Shown piece after piece: positions 7,737 to 17,460 of a stretch of DNA of 64,000 nucleotides. This stretch comes from JAICYJ01 sp963797565 (GTDB lineage: Bacteria > Actinomycetota > Thermoleophilia > Gaiellales > JAICJC01). The first letter of the stretch is position 1; each line of letters starts with the position of its first letter. The position numbers were made by a program, and so were the translations under genes. The stretch is taken from NCBI GenBank assembly GCA_963797565.1, contig CAWCPM010000008.1, forward strand, positions 124,001-188,000, given 5' to 3'. The notes beneath the pieces are model-generated. The model saw nothing but the letters and a program-made list of their open reading frames with translations, did not search any database and had not been told where the DNA came from.

Positions 7737-9893
7737 TTGACTACGCGCGCTGCCAGGTGGATCGCGCTGCTCCTTGCCGTGACGTTCGCCTTGTCGGCCT
7801 CAGCGGCTCGTGCGGCAACGCTGTCGTTCAGCCCGGCCGGCCCCGGCGGCGGAGGCTTCCAGAACGTGGTGGCGGTCGATCCGGCCAGCCCCAACGTGCT
7901 GCTCTCCGGCGGCGACGTGTCCGGGATCGAGCGCTCGACCGACGGCGGCGCCAGCTGGCAGGCGGTCAACACCGGCCTGGTGGGGCGCCCCCAACTCGAG
8001 GTGGCGGCGTTCCTGTTCTCGCCGGCGGTGGCCGGGCGCGTGTACGCGGGGGTGGGCGATGCGGGCACAGGCGGCGGCCTGCTCGAGTCGGATGACTCCG
8101 GCGCGACCTGGAGGATGCTGTCGACCGTGCCCCAGTTCGCCGGCGGCAACGCCAAGACCGCCGGCCTGCCGGCCGAGCACCCCCGCTCGACGGGCAACCT
8201 GCTGGCCCAGGACCCGGTCAGCGGCTCGATCTACGCGGCCACCTTCAGCCAGGGTGTGATGCGCTCCGACGACGGCGGTGCGACCTGGACGACGCTGGGC
8301 CTGAGCGGCCTCCACCTACGCTCGCTGGCGCTCGATCCGTCCGCCACCAGCGTGCTCTACGCCGGCAGCTACGGCCAGGGCCTCTACGAGACCACCGATG
8401 CCGGCGGGCTGGGCGGGTTCACGCAGCTGGCAACGGCCCCCGCCACGGTCGAGGAGCTGAGCATCGCGGGCGGCACCATCTACGCGGCCGCCGGCACCAG
8501 CGGCGTGTTCGCCTCCAACGACGGCGGCGCGACCTGGTCGCAGCTGGGCGCCGGCCAGCTGCGGGCCGGCTCGATGTGGACGTCGATCGCGGCCTGGACC
8601 GGCTGTGACGGCGCCACCGAGGTCTACGCGGGGGCGGATCAGTCGTCACCGGATGCGATCGTCCGCTCGGGCGACGGTGGCGCCACCTGGCATTCGGTCA
8701 CGGGCGATCCGACCAAGATCCATCCCAACGTCGGCGGCCCCGGCGGGGCGCCGTGGTGGCTGTCGACCCGGCCCGGCTTCATGCTGGGCGGCAAGAGCTC
8801 CACCCCCGCCCAGATCGCGCTTGCGATCGATGCCACGCAGCCCTGTGCCGATCCGGCGGTGCTCGTGGCCGGCCGCTCCGGCATCTGGCGGTCGGGCAAC
8901 GACGGCGGTGACTGGTACCCGATGGTCGGCCACATGGGTGTCACGCTGATCCAGGACCTGGCCGTCGATCCGCACGCCCCGGCCTCGGTCGACATGGTTG
9001 CGACCGACTGGACGTTCCTGACCTCGAGCGACACCGGCGCCAGCGTCACGTCGCCGGTGATCAAGCTGGCCGCCTCCACGGGGTTCGACGTCGCGATCGA
9101 TTCGACGGTCACGCCCTCACGCGTGTACATCGCCACCGGCAACCGCGACGGCAACAAGCAGGGCAAGATCTACTCGTCGTCCACCCCGGCGGTCGCCAGC
9201 TCGTGGACGGACGAGGGGCTCTCTGCGCTGGCGGGCGTGAAGCGGCCGCTGGCGATCGCGGTCGGGAAGTCGGGTTCCAGCAGGGTGCTGCTGGCCGCCG
9301 TCGACGCGGCCGGTATCTACCGCAAGGTCGGCACCAATAAGTGGACGAGGGCCGCCGCGGCGGCGATGACGACCAAGAACTGGGCGAAGCCGATCCAGAT
9401 GGTGTGGCCGGCCGGCACCTCGATCGTCTACCTGTACGACCACCGCAGCGGCATCTGGCGGTCGACCGACGCCGGTGCCACCTGGGCGAAGCTGTGGGCG
9501 AAGCCGTCCTCGGGCGATCTCAAGGGCTTCATCGCCACCGACGCCACCGGCACCACCCTGTGGGTCTCCAACGGCACCGCCCTCTACCGGATCGCCAACG
9601 CCAACAAGGTCACGGCCGCGACGCTGGCGCCGGTGACGGTGCTGACCGTGCCGCAGCCGGGGCCGGTGGTGGTCGCACCCGGCGGCAGCGTCTACCTGGC
9701 CGTGCAGCCGACCGCCACCACGCCGGCCCGGCTGCTCCGCTCCGACGACAACGGCGTCACCTGGACGGACGTGGCCGACGCCACCTACCGGGCCACGGCG
9801 CTCCTGCCCTACCGGCTGGTGGTCGACGGCTCGGGGGCCGTCTGGGTCTGCCTGGCCGGCAACGGCGTGCTGCGAGGCGTCCCCGCGCCGTAG
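7737..9893 (+). CDS. Secreted Asp-box (BNR/VPS10-like) beta-propeller protein
   Basis: 718 residues with an N-terminal signal peptide (TTRAARWIALLLAVTFALSA, cleaved after about residue 25). At least seven Asp-box repeats are visible: STDGGASW, SDDSGATW, SDDGGATW, SNDGGATW, SGDGGATW, STDAGATW and SDDNGVTW, each in a propeller blade with following VYAG/LYAGS-like strands. This is the fold of xyloglucanase-type GH74 and sortilin-like propellers. Whether it is catalytic cannot be told; no clear acid pair stands out. The TTG start has only a weak ribosome site. It follows another secreted protein and may act with it on extracellular polymers. Confidence 0.75.
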   Translation: MTTRAARWIALLLAVTFALSASAARAATLSFSPAGPGGGGFQNVVAVDPASPNVLLSGGDVSGIERSTDGGASWQAVNTGLVGRPQLEVAAFLFSPAVAGRVYAGVGDAGTGGGLLESDDSGATWRMLSTVPQFAGGNAKTAGLPAEHPRSTGNLLAQDPVSGSIYAATFSQGVMRSDDGGATWTTLGLSGLHLRSLALDPSATSVLYAGSYGQGLYETTDAGGLGGFTQLATAPATVEELSIAGGTIYAAAGTSGVFASNDGGATWSQLGAGQLRAGSMWTSIAAWTGCDGATEVYAGADQSSPDAIVRSGDGGATWHSVTGDPTKIHPNVGGPGGAPWWLSTRPGFMLGGKSSTPAQIALAIDATQPCADPAVLVAGRSGIWRSGNDGGDWYPMVGHMGVTLIQDLAVDPHAPASVDMVATDWTFLTSSDTGASVTSPVIKLAASTGFDVAIDSTVTPSRVYIATGNRDGNKQGKIYSSSTPAVASSWTDEGLSALAGVKRPLAIAVGKSGSSRVLLAAVDAAGIYRKVGTNKWTRAAAAAMTTKNWAKPIQMVWPAGTSIVYLYDHRSGIWRSTDAGATWAKLWAKPSSGDLKGFIATDATGTTLWVSNGTALYRIANANKVTAATLAPVTVLTVPQPGPVVVAPGGSVYLAVQPTATTPARLLRSDDNGVTWTDVADATYRATALLPYRLVVDGSGAVWVCLAGNGVLRGVPAP

Positions 9894-9924
9894 CCCCGCC
9901 GGGCTCCGGTAGGCTCTCGGCCTG

Positions 9925-11480
<1,556 letters not shown>

Positions 11481-11484
<4 letters not shown>

Positions 11485-11681
11485 TCGAGGTGCGGCCACA
11501 GGCCTCGGCGGCCCAGCGCCGGGCGATTGAACAGGCGCTGGTGCGGCTTTCACTCGTAGAATCCGCCGATGTTCAGCAAGGTGCTGGTGGCAAACCGCGG
11601 CGAGATCGCGATCCGGATCTTCCGTACGCTGCGCGAAATGGGGATCGCCTCGGTGGCGGTCTACTCCGAGGCCGACCGTGA
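11481..11681 (+). CDS. Possible vestigial acyl-CoA carboxylase epsilon-like small ORF
   Basis: A GTG at 11481 overlaps the pccB stop (GTGA), the usual coupling arrangement. The first 27 residues (IEVRPQASAAQRRAIEQAL and following) look like the short helical proteins found between beta and alpha subunits in actinobacterial carboxylase operons. After the biotin carboxylase ATG at 11569 the frame simply reads the other gene out of phase, giving a basic, Gly/Arg-rich tail, so the C-terminal half is unlikely to be selected. It may be a degenerate epsilon subunit, a coupling peptide, or chance. Confidence 0.3.
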
Positions 11682-13323
11682 GTCGCCGTTCGTGGCCTAC
11701 GCGGACGAGGCCTATCTGATCGGCCCCGGGCCGGCCGTCCAGAGCTACCTGATGTCGGAGACGATCGTGCGCACCGCCCTGCGGAGCGGCGCCGAGGCCG
11801 TGCACCCGGGATTCGGGTTCCTGGCCGAGAACGCCGCGTTCGCCCGCGCCTGCGCGGCGGCCGGCCTGGTGTTCGTGGGGCCGCCGCCCGATGCGATCGA
11901 GGCGATGGGATCGAAGACCAGGGCGCGCGAGCTGATGGAGCGGGCCGGCGTGCCGGTCATCCCCGGCACCAACTCCGCGGTGGACACGGTCGAGGAGGCG
12001 CTCGAGATCGCGGAGCGGATCGGCTATCCGGTGGCGGTAAAGGCATCCGCCGGCGGAGGCGGCAAGGGCATCGAGGTGGCGGCCGACGCGGAGCAGCTGC
12101 GCCGCGGCTACGAGTCCGCGCGGCGGCAGGGCAAGGCGTACTTCGCCGACTCAAGCGTGTTCCTGGAGCGCTACCTGGAGCGGCCGCGGCACGTCGAGGT
12201 ACAGGTGCTGGCCGACAGCCACGGGTCGATCGTGCATCTCGGCGAGCGTGACTGCTCGATCCAGCGGCGCCACCAGAAGATCGTGGAGGAGACGCCGTCG
12301 CCGGCGGTGTCCCCAGAGCTGCGCGAGCGGATCGGAGCGATCGGGGTGGAGGCGGCGCGAGCCGTCGGCTACACGAACGCCGGCACGGTCGAGGGGCTGC
12401 TCGACGCCGACGGCACCTACTACTTCCTTGAGATGAACACGCGCCTGCAGGTGGAGCACACGATCACCGAGATGGTGACCGGCCTCGACCTGGTGCGCGA
12501 GCAGCTGCGGATCGCAAGCGGGCAGCCGTTGTCGATCGCGCAGTCGGACGTGACCCTGCGTGGGCATTCGATCCAGTGCCGGATCAACGCGGAGGATCCT
12601 GCCCGGGACTTCGTGCCGACGCCGGGCCGGGTGACCCGCTACCGCGAGCCGTCGGGGCCGGGCGTGCGGGTCGACTCGGGGGTGGTCGAGGGTGCCTTCA
12701 TCTCGGAGCTGTACGACCCGATGATCGCGAAGCTGATCGTCTGGGACGAGGACCGCGAGCTGGCGCGGCGCCGAATGCTGCGGGCGCTGTCGGAGTTCGA
12801 GGTGGAGGGCGTGCACTCGCTGATCCCGATCCACCGTGCGATCCTCGAGCATCCCGAGTTTGCGGCCGGCGGCACCATGCACGACTTCGTCGAGGGTGGC
12901 GGTTACGCCCGTTCGCTGGAGCCGGAGCCGTCGGCTGATGGAACCGCCGCCGGGCCCGAGCCGCCGAGGAACGAGGCGCGTACGCTGGTCACCGAGGTCG
13001 ACGGCGAGCGGTTCGAGGTGACGGTGGTGGCGCCGGAGCATCCGGGGCGCACGCGGCTGCGCGGGCGGCGGGCGCAGCTGGCGCTGCGCTCTGCGGGTGG
13101 GGCTGGGGCCGCCGATGTGATCCGCAGCCCGATGCAGGGGACGGTGCTGAAGGTGGCGACGCAGGCCGGCGCCGAGGTGCAGGCGGGCGAGGTGCTGGCC
13201 GTGGTGGAGGCGATGAAGATGGAGAACGAGATCGTGGCGCCGCGCGCCGGCACTGTGGACGCGGTGGCGGTGGGTGAGGGCGACCAGGTGACCAACGGCC
13301 AGGAGCTGGTCAGGCTGGTGTGA
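11569..13323 (+). CDS. accA: Acyl-CoA carboxylase alpha subunit (biotin carboxylase plus BCCP fusion)
   Basis: 584 residues. N-terminal biotin carboxylase: FSKVLVANRGEIAIRIFRTL, the ATP-grasp loop KASAGGGGKGIEV near 160, and the catalytic EMNTRLQVEHTITEM near 287. A BT-like linker follows, then a C-terminal biotinyl domain with EAMKMENEI near 546-554, whose Lys carries biotin. It carboxylates its own biotin using ATP and bicarbonate and passes CO2 to the pccB product. Length and domain order match actinobacterial AccA/PccA fusions. It ends just before a convergent SEC-C gene. Confidence 0.93.
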   Translation: MFSKVLVANRGEIAIRIFRTLREMGIASVAVYSEADRESPFVAYADEAYLIGPGPAVQSYLMSETIVRTALRSGAEAVHPGFGFLAENAAFARACAAAGLVFVGPPPDAIEAMGSKTRARELMERAGVPVIPGTNSAVDTVEEALEIAERIGYPVAVKASAGGGGKGIEVAADAEQLRRGYESARRQGKAYFADSSVFLERYLERPRHVEVQVLADSHGSIVHLGERDCSIQRRHQKIVEETPSPAVSPELRERIGAIGVEAARAVGYTNAGTVEGLLDADGTYYFLEMNTRLQVEHTITEMVTGLDLVREQLRIASGQPLSIAQSDVTLRGHSIQCRINAEDPARDFVPTPGRVTRYREPSGPGVRVDSGVVEGAFISELYDPMIAKLIVWDEDRELARRRMLRALSEFEVEGVHSLIPIHRAILEHPEFAAGGTMHDFVEGGGYARSLEPEPSADGTAAGPEPPRNEARTLVTEVDGERFEVTVVAPEHPGRTRLRGRRAQLALRSAGGAGAADVIRSPMQGTVLKVATQAGAEVQAGEVLAVVEAMKMENEIVAPRAGTVDAVAVGEGDQVTNGQELVRLV

Positions 13324-13335
13324 CCGCGGAGCAGG

Positions 13336-13809
13336 TCAGCTGCCGTGGCAGCGCTTGTACTTCTTGCCGGAGCCGCAGGGGCAGGGATCGTTGCGGCCGA
13401 CCTTGCCGCCGCCGAAGCGGGCGTCGAGCGAGGGCATTCCCGCCGGCGTCTCGGCCATCGCACCCAGGTCGCGGGCGGAGCGGATCCGTTCCAGCTCGCG
13501 CACGTCGTCGTTGTCGAGCGTCAGCACCAGCTCGACCGGCTCCGGCTCGGCATCCAGCAGCCCCAGCTGGTCGAGCAGCGACTCGGCGTGCGCGGTGGTC
13601 AGCCCCCGGGCATCCGCGGGCAGGTCGATGCGGGAGGGGCAGACCAGGCGGAACCGCTCCCAGCGTTCCTCGTCGGCCTCGCTGGGCCCTCGCTCGAGCC
13701 GCTCGCGCAGCGCCCGGCGATCGGCCGAGCGGCCGGAGCGGGCCTCCAGCGCCTCGATCAGCTCGAACGGCAGCCAGGCGGCCCAGCCGGTGTCGATCAG
13801 GTTGCTCAT
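13336..13809 (-). CDS. SEC-C motif zinc-binding protein
   Basis: 157 residues. The C-terminus GRNDPCPCGSGKKYKRCHG is a complete SEC-C zinc motif (C-x-C-x8-C-H), as at the end of SecA and of many stand-alone proteins. The N-terminal 120 residues are acidic and helical without a recognised domain. Zinc binding is secure; cellular role is not. Neighbours (carboxylase on one side, PucR on the other) give no functional clue. It is convergent with accA, leaving 12 bases between stops. Confidence 0.75.
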   Translation of the reverse strand: MSNLIDTGWAAWLPFELIEALEARSGRSADRRALRERLERGPSEADEERWERFRLVCPSRIDLPADARGLTTAHAESLLDQLGLLDAEPEPVELVLTLDNDDVRELERIRSARDLGAMAETPAGMPSLDARFGGGKVGRNDPCPCGSGKKYKRCHGS

Positions 13810-13851
13810 CCGGCCATGCAGTCTACGTGGCGCCCGCTGTATCGCCCGCGG

Positions 13852-15303
13852 CTACGGCCGCGGTGTCTCGGTCAGCTCGCTCATGCGCGCCGCCCACGCC
13901 TCCAGCGACAGCTCGACCCGGGTCTGGGGCAGGTCGAAATCGAGGCCGTGGCGAGCCGAGAGCACGGCCAGGCGGTCGTACAGGCGCTGGCGGGCGATGC
14001 CCAGCCGCTTGGCGGCCGACGCCTTCGACCAGCCGGTTGCAACCAGCGCCTCGACCACGGCCAGCCCCGCCTCGTCGAACCGCGACTGCATGCGGCCGCC
14101 GGCCAGCACCTCCCGTGCCACCGGCGCGAGCGCGCCCAGATCCGACCCGAACCTGACCTGGGGGCCGGCCGCCGCCGCCACCAGGCAGGCCCGCTCGGCC
14201 GTCGCCAGCGCCTCCGTGATGTGCCACGGCTCCGTCCCGCAGGCCTCCAGCCCGACCGCCGTCACCTGACCGCGCCGGATCAGGTCGCGCGCCACGGCGC
14301 GTGGATCGGCTCCGGGCGCGATCGCGATCAATCCACGCGGGCCGTCCACCAGCGCATCCATCCCCAATCGCTCGAGCCGCGCCAGCGATCCGCGGCCGTG
14401 GATCGCCCACAGCCTGCCGCGCGACAGGTCGACGCCGACCGACCGCGCCCGCCGCATGATCTCCTGGCGGCTGCCCGCCCGGCCCTCGGCCAGCCGCTGC
14501 AGCAATCGCGCCCGCTCCGCCGACGGCACCTCCTCGGCCGGCGGCTGCGCGGCCAGCGCCACCGACAGCAGGAACGCCGCCTCGTCCACCGCCAGCAGGT
14601 CGAGCTCGTCACCGCGCCGTGACAGCACGTGCAGCCGCGCTCCCGGCTGTACCGGCCGCGAGTGCAGGGCGGTCGGCAGGCGCTGGCGGTAGCGGTCGAG
14701 CGCCTCGAGGAAGGCGACGTCCAGCCCGGCCTCCGGGGCGCTCGCGATCGGCGTGCGGTCGGCGCGCTCGAGCAGCACCTGCGCCTCCAGCACCTCACCC
14801 AGCGCCGCCACCAGGCCGGCCGGTCCCAGCCCCTCGCGCGCCGCCTCCCGCAGCTGAGCCTGCAGCGACACCGCCCGTCGCAGCGTGGCCAGCTCCCGGG
14901 ATACCAGGCGCTCGTTCAGCACGTGGGTGATGTCGACGAACCGCACCGGGCTGCCGAACACGAGCAGCGGCAGGTCGTGCGAGCGGCAGGCGGCGGTCAG
15001 CGCGTCCGGCGAGACGTGGCTGGGCTCGAGCCCGATCCCGGCCGCGCCGGCCCGGGCCACCGACGCGACCAGGGCGTCCACCTCGGCCGGTGCCATCGCC
15101 CCCAGCGCGATGCCGGTCGTGAGCAGGAACTCCCCGCCGCGCAGCATCCCGGTCACGGCCGGCGTCTCGAACACGTGCACCCACTCCACCCGGTTCCCCA
15201 GCCGGTGACCGGCGGCGGCCACGCTCACGTCCGCGTTGCGAAGCAGCTCCAGCGCGAGCACGTCCGCGACGGTCAGGACAGAGTGTCCGGATTCTTCGGC
15301 CAT
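13852..15303 (-). CDS. PucR family transcriptional regulator
   Basis: 483 residues from the ATG at 15303. The N-terminal PucR sensory domain includes LTVADVLALELLRNADV and the GGEFLLTTGIALGA stretch near 55-70; the middle is a GGDEF-like degenerate region; the C-terminal HTH_30 is ATGWSKASAAKRLGIARQRL followed by YDRLAVL near 430-455. PucR members activate purine, amino-acid or GABA catabolic genes in response to ligands. It is divergent from mmsA with a 78-base spacer, so mmsA is the likely target. The spacer contains a short palindrome ACACAGTGT and two GGTGCC direct repeats, only suggestive as sites. The frame continues open upstream to 16527, but that part is antisense to mmsA and is not coding. 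Confidence 0.85.
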   Translation of the reverse strand: MAEESGHSVLTVADVLALELLRNADVSVAAAGHRLGNRVEWVHVFETPAVTGMLRGGEFLLTTGIALGAMAPAEVDALVASVARAGAAGIGLEPSHVSPDALTAACRSHDLPLLVFGSPVRFVDITHVLNERLVSRELATLRRAVSLQAQLREAAREGLGPAGLVAALGEVLEAQVLLERADRTPIASAPEAGLDVAFLEALDRYRQRLPTALHSRPVQPGARLHVLSRRGDELDLLAVDEAAFLLSVALAAQPPAEEVPSAERARLLQRLAEGRAGSRQEIMRRARSVGVDLSRGRLWAIHGRGSLARLERLGMDALVDGPRGLIAIAPGADPRAVARDLIRRGQVTAVGLEACGTEPWHITEALATAERACLVAAAAGPQVRFGSDLGALAPVAREVLAGGRMQSRFDEAGLAVVEALVATGWSKASAAKRLGIARQRLYDRLAVLSARHGLDFDLPQTRVELSLEAWAARMSELTETPRP

Positions 15304-15381
15304 TTGAGACACAGTGTACGCTGGTGCCGCGACGGCCGGGGTGCCAGCATTGGGGGCGACCCGATCCACGGAGGAACCCCG

Positions 15382-16894
15382 ATGTCCCAGGCCGCCATCC
15401 AGACGCGACTGCTCGGCAACTACATCAACGGCGACTGGCGCCCGGCCGCGGCCGGAGACCAGCTCGACGTCACCAACCCGGCCACAGGCGAGGTGCTGGC
15501 GCGGGTGCCGCTGTCGGGTGCCGAGGACGTCGACGCCGCCGTCGCCGCGGCCCGCGCGGCCTTCCCCGCCTGGCGCAGCCGCTCCACGATCGAGCGCGCG
15601 CGCTGGCTGTTCGGCTTCCGACAGGTGCTGGAGGCCCACCAGGACGAGATCGCCCGCGCGGTGACACGCGAGATGGGCAAGACCTTCCCGGATGCGCGGG
15701 CCGAGGTCGGCCGCGCGATCGAGATGGTGGAGGCCGCCACCGCCATCCCCCAGACCATGCAGGGCCGGGTGCTCGAGAACGTGGCCACCGCCGTCGACTG
15801 CGAGACCTTCCGGCAGCCGGTCGGCGTCTGCGCCGCCATCGCCCCGTTCAACTTCCCCGCGATGGTGCCGTTCTGGTTCCTGCCCTTCGCGATCGCCTGC
15901 GGCAACACGTTCATCCTCAAGCCCTCGGAGCAGGTGCCGCTGACGCAGGAGCTGGTCTTCAACCTGCTGCACGAGCACGGCGGGCTGCCGGACGGCGTCG
16001 TCAATCTGGTCAACGGCTCGGTCGACGTCGTCAACGGCATCCTCGACCACCCCGGCATCGACGCCGTCTCGTTCGTCGGCTCGGCCACCGTCGCCCGCTA
16101 CGTCTACGAGCGTGCGGCGGCCAACGGCAAGCGGGTGCAGGCGCTGGGCGGCGCCAAGAACTTCATGGTGGTGATGCCCGACGCCGTGATGCCGAAGACC
16201 GTCGGCAACATCATCGGCAGCGCGTTTGGCGCCGCCGGCCAGCGCTGCATGGCCGGCTCGGTCGTGATCGCGGTGGGCGACGCCAAGGTGCCGCTGATGA
16301 ACGAGCTCGTGCCCCGCACCCAGGCGCTGGCCGTCGGCGACGGCCTCGACGAGGGCACCGACGTCGGACCGGTCGTCTCGTGCGCGTCGCGCGACCGCAT
16401 CCTCGAGTGGATCGAGCGCGGCATCGGTGACGGCGCCACGCTGGCCGTCGACGGCCGCCGCCCGTCTGCCAACAGCGAGGGCGCGTTCGTCGGCCCCACC
16501 ATCCTCGACGCGGTGACGCCTGGACATGGACGTGGCCCAGGAGGAGATCTTCGGGCCGGTGCTGTCGGTGATCGACGCGGCGTCGCTGGACGAGGCGATC
16601 GAGATCGTGAACGCCAGCCGCTACGGCAACGGCACGTCGATCTTCACCGAGTCGGGCGCGGCCGTCCGCCGCTATCGCCACGACGTCGAGGTGGGGATGA
16701 TCGGCGTCAACGTCGGCGTCGCTGCGCCGGTCGCGTTCTTCCCGTTCTCCGGCTGGAAGGGCAGCTTCTTCGGCGACCTGCACGCCCACGGGCCCGACGC
16801 GGTCGAGTTCTACACGCGCAAGAAGACGGTCACATCGCGGTTCTTCTCGGGAGGCGAGACCGGCCGCTTCTTCACCGAGCAGGGAGATCGCTAG
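15382..16894 (+). CDS. mmsA: Methylmalonate-semialdehyde dehydrogenase (CoA-acylating), interrupted by a one-base frameshift
   Basis: Full span about 503 residues. GGAGGAA precedes the ATG. The enzyme oxidises methylmalonate (or malonate) semialdehyde to propionyl- (or acetyl-) CoA with NAD in valine and beta-alanine catabolism. Conserved parts: IAPFNFPAMVPFWF, LKPSEQVPLTQEL, FVGSATVARYVY, GGAKNFMVVMPDA, and the nucleophile in AGQRCMAGS (Cys289). After VGPTILDAVTP the frame is lost; it resumes one base out as MDVAQEEIFGPVLSV. Removing one base near 16522-16525 restores the family sequence TPGMDVAQEEIFGP. Both halves are intact and without other damage, so a sequence error or very recent mutation is likely. 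Propionyl-CoA made here could feed the carboxylase at 9925-13323. Confidence 0.88.
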
Positions 16895-16915
16895 CTCGTG
16901 GAGTCAACCATCCGA

Positions 16916-17359
16916 TCACGCGCTGCCGCGGTAGCTCTCCTTGAGCACGGACAGGTACCCGAACGACTCGCTGTCCTGCACCCCCGGCACCTTCGGCAGC
17001 CTGCGGTGCAGGAAGTCGAGCAGGTGCTTGTTGTTGCGGCAGGTGATCTCGGCCAGGTAGTCGAAGCGGCCGGTGCTGGCGATCAGGTAGGTGACCTCGT
17101 CCAGCGCGGTCAGCGCGTCGGCGGCGGCCGTCAGCTGGGCCTTGTCGACGCGCAGGCCCAGCATGCACATCGCGTCGTAACCGATCAGCAGCGGGTTGGT
17201 GACGGCGGTGATCTGCATGACGCCGTCGGCGGTCAGCCGGGCGACGCGCTGGCGCACGGTCGCCTCGGAGACGTCCAGCTCCTCCGCGATCTTGACGAAC
17301 GACTTGCGGCCGTCCTCGACGAGCGAGTCGACGATGCGGTGGTCGAGATCGTCAGTCAT
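16916..17359 (-). CDS. Lrp/AsnC family transcriptional regulator
   Basis: 147 residues. The N-terminal helix-turn-helix is LDHRIVDSLVEDGRKSFVKI followed by AEELDVSEATVRQRVARL; the C-terminal RAM ligand domain includes YLIASTGRFDYLAEITCRNN. Start chosen at the ATG encoding MTDDLDH; the longer frame upstream would run through its own promoter. Such octameric regulators sense amino acids. Divergent from the acyl-CoA synthetase operon at 17461, with two matching palindromic boxes between them, so it probably regulates both itself and that operon. Confidence 0.88.
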   Translation of the reverse strand: MTDDLDHRIVDSLVEDGRKSFVKIAEELDVSEATVRQRVARLTADGVMQITAVTNPLLIGYDAMCMLGLRVDKAQLTAAADALTALDEVTYLIASTGRFDYLAEITCRNNKHLLDFLHRRLPKVPGVQDSESFGYLSVLKESYRGSA

Positions 17360-17367
17360 GTCACGAA

Positions 17368-17412
17368 CTACGATATTCGTAGAAACCAGCGCAGTCAATA
17401 CGAATTGCGTAG
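17368..17412. promoter_or_regulatory. Paired Lrp-type operator boxes between divergent genes
   Basis: Box 1 at 17368-17382 is CTACGA-TAT-TCGTAG, a perfect 6-base inverted repeat. Box 2 at 17398-17412 (ATACGAATTGCGTAG) shares TACGA-x4-CGTAG with it. Centres are 30 bases apart, about three helical turns on the same DNA face, as expected for an oligomeric Lrp regulator. Box 1 overlaps the -10 of the regulator gene; box 2 overlaps a candidate -10 (TAGACT, 17410-17415) of the divergent operon. Confidence 0.6.
17370..17398 (-). promoter_or_regulatory. Promoter of the Lrp-family regulator gene
   Basis: Read on the minus strand, TTGACT (17393-17398) and TATCGT (17370-17375) are spaced by 17 bases and point at the ATG at 17359, leaving a very short leader. 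The -10 lies inside operator box 1, which predicts autorepression. Confidence 0.5.
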
Positions 17413-17460
17413 ACTTGTGCCGGTGCCCGCAGAGACCTCCCACACTGGGCCAAAGACCGC

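Noticed and set aside
15304..16527. Extension of the PucR frame to 891 codons
   Set aside because: The added part is antisense to mmsA and low-complexity; the PucR domain begins right after the ATG at 15303.
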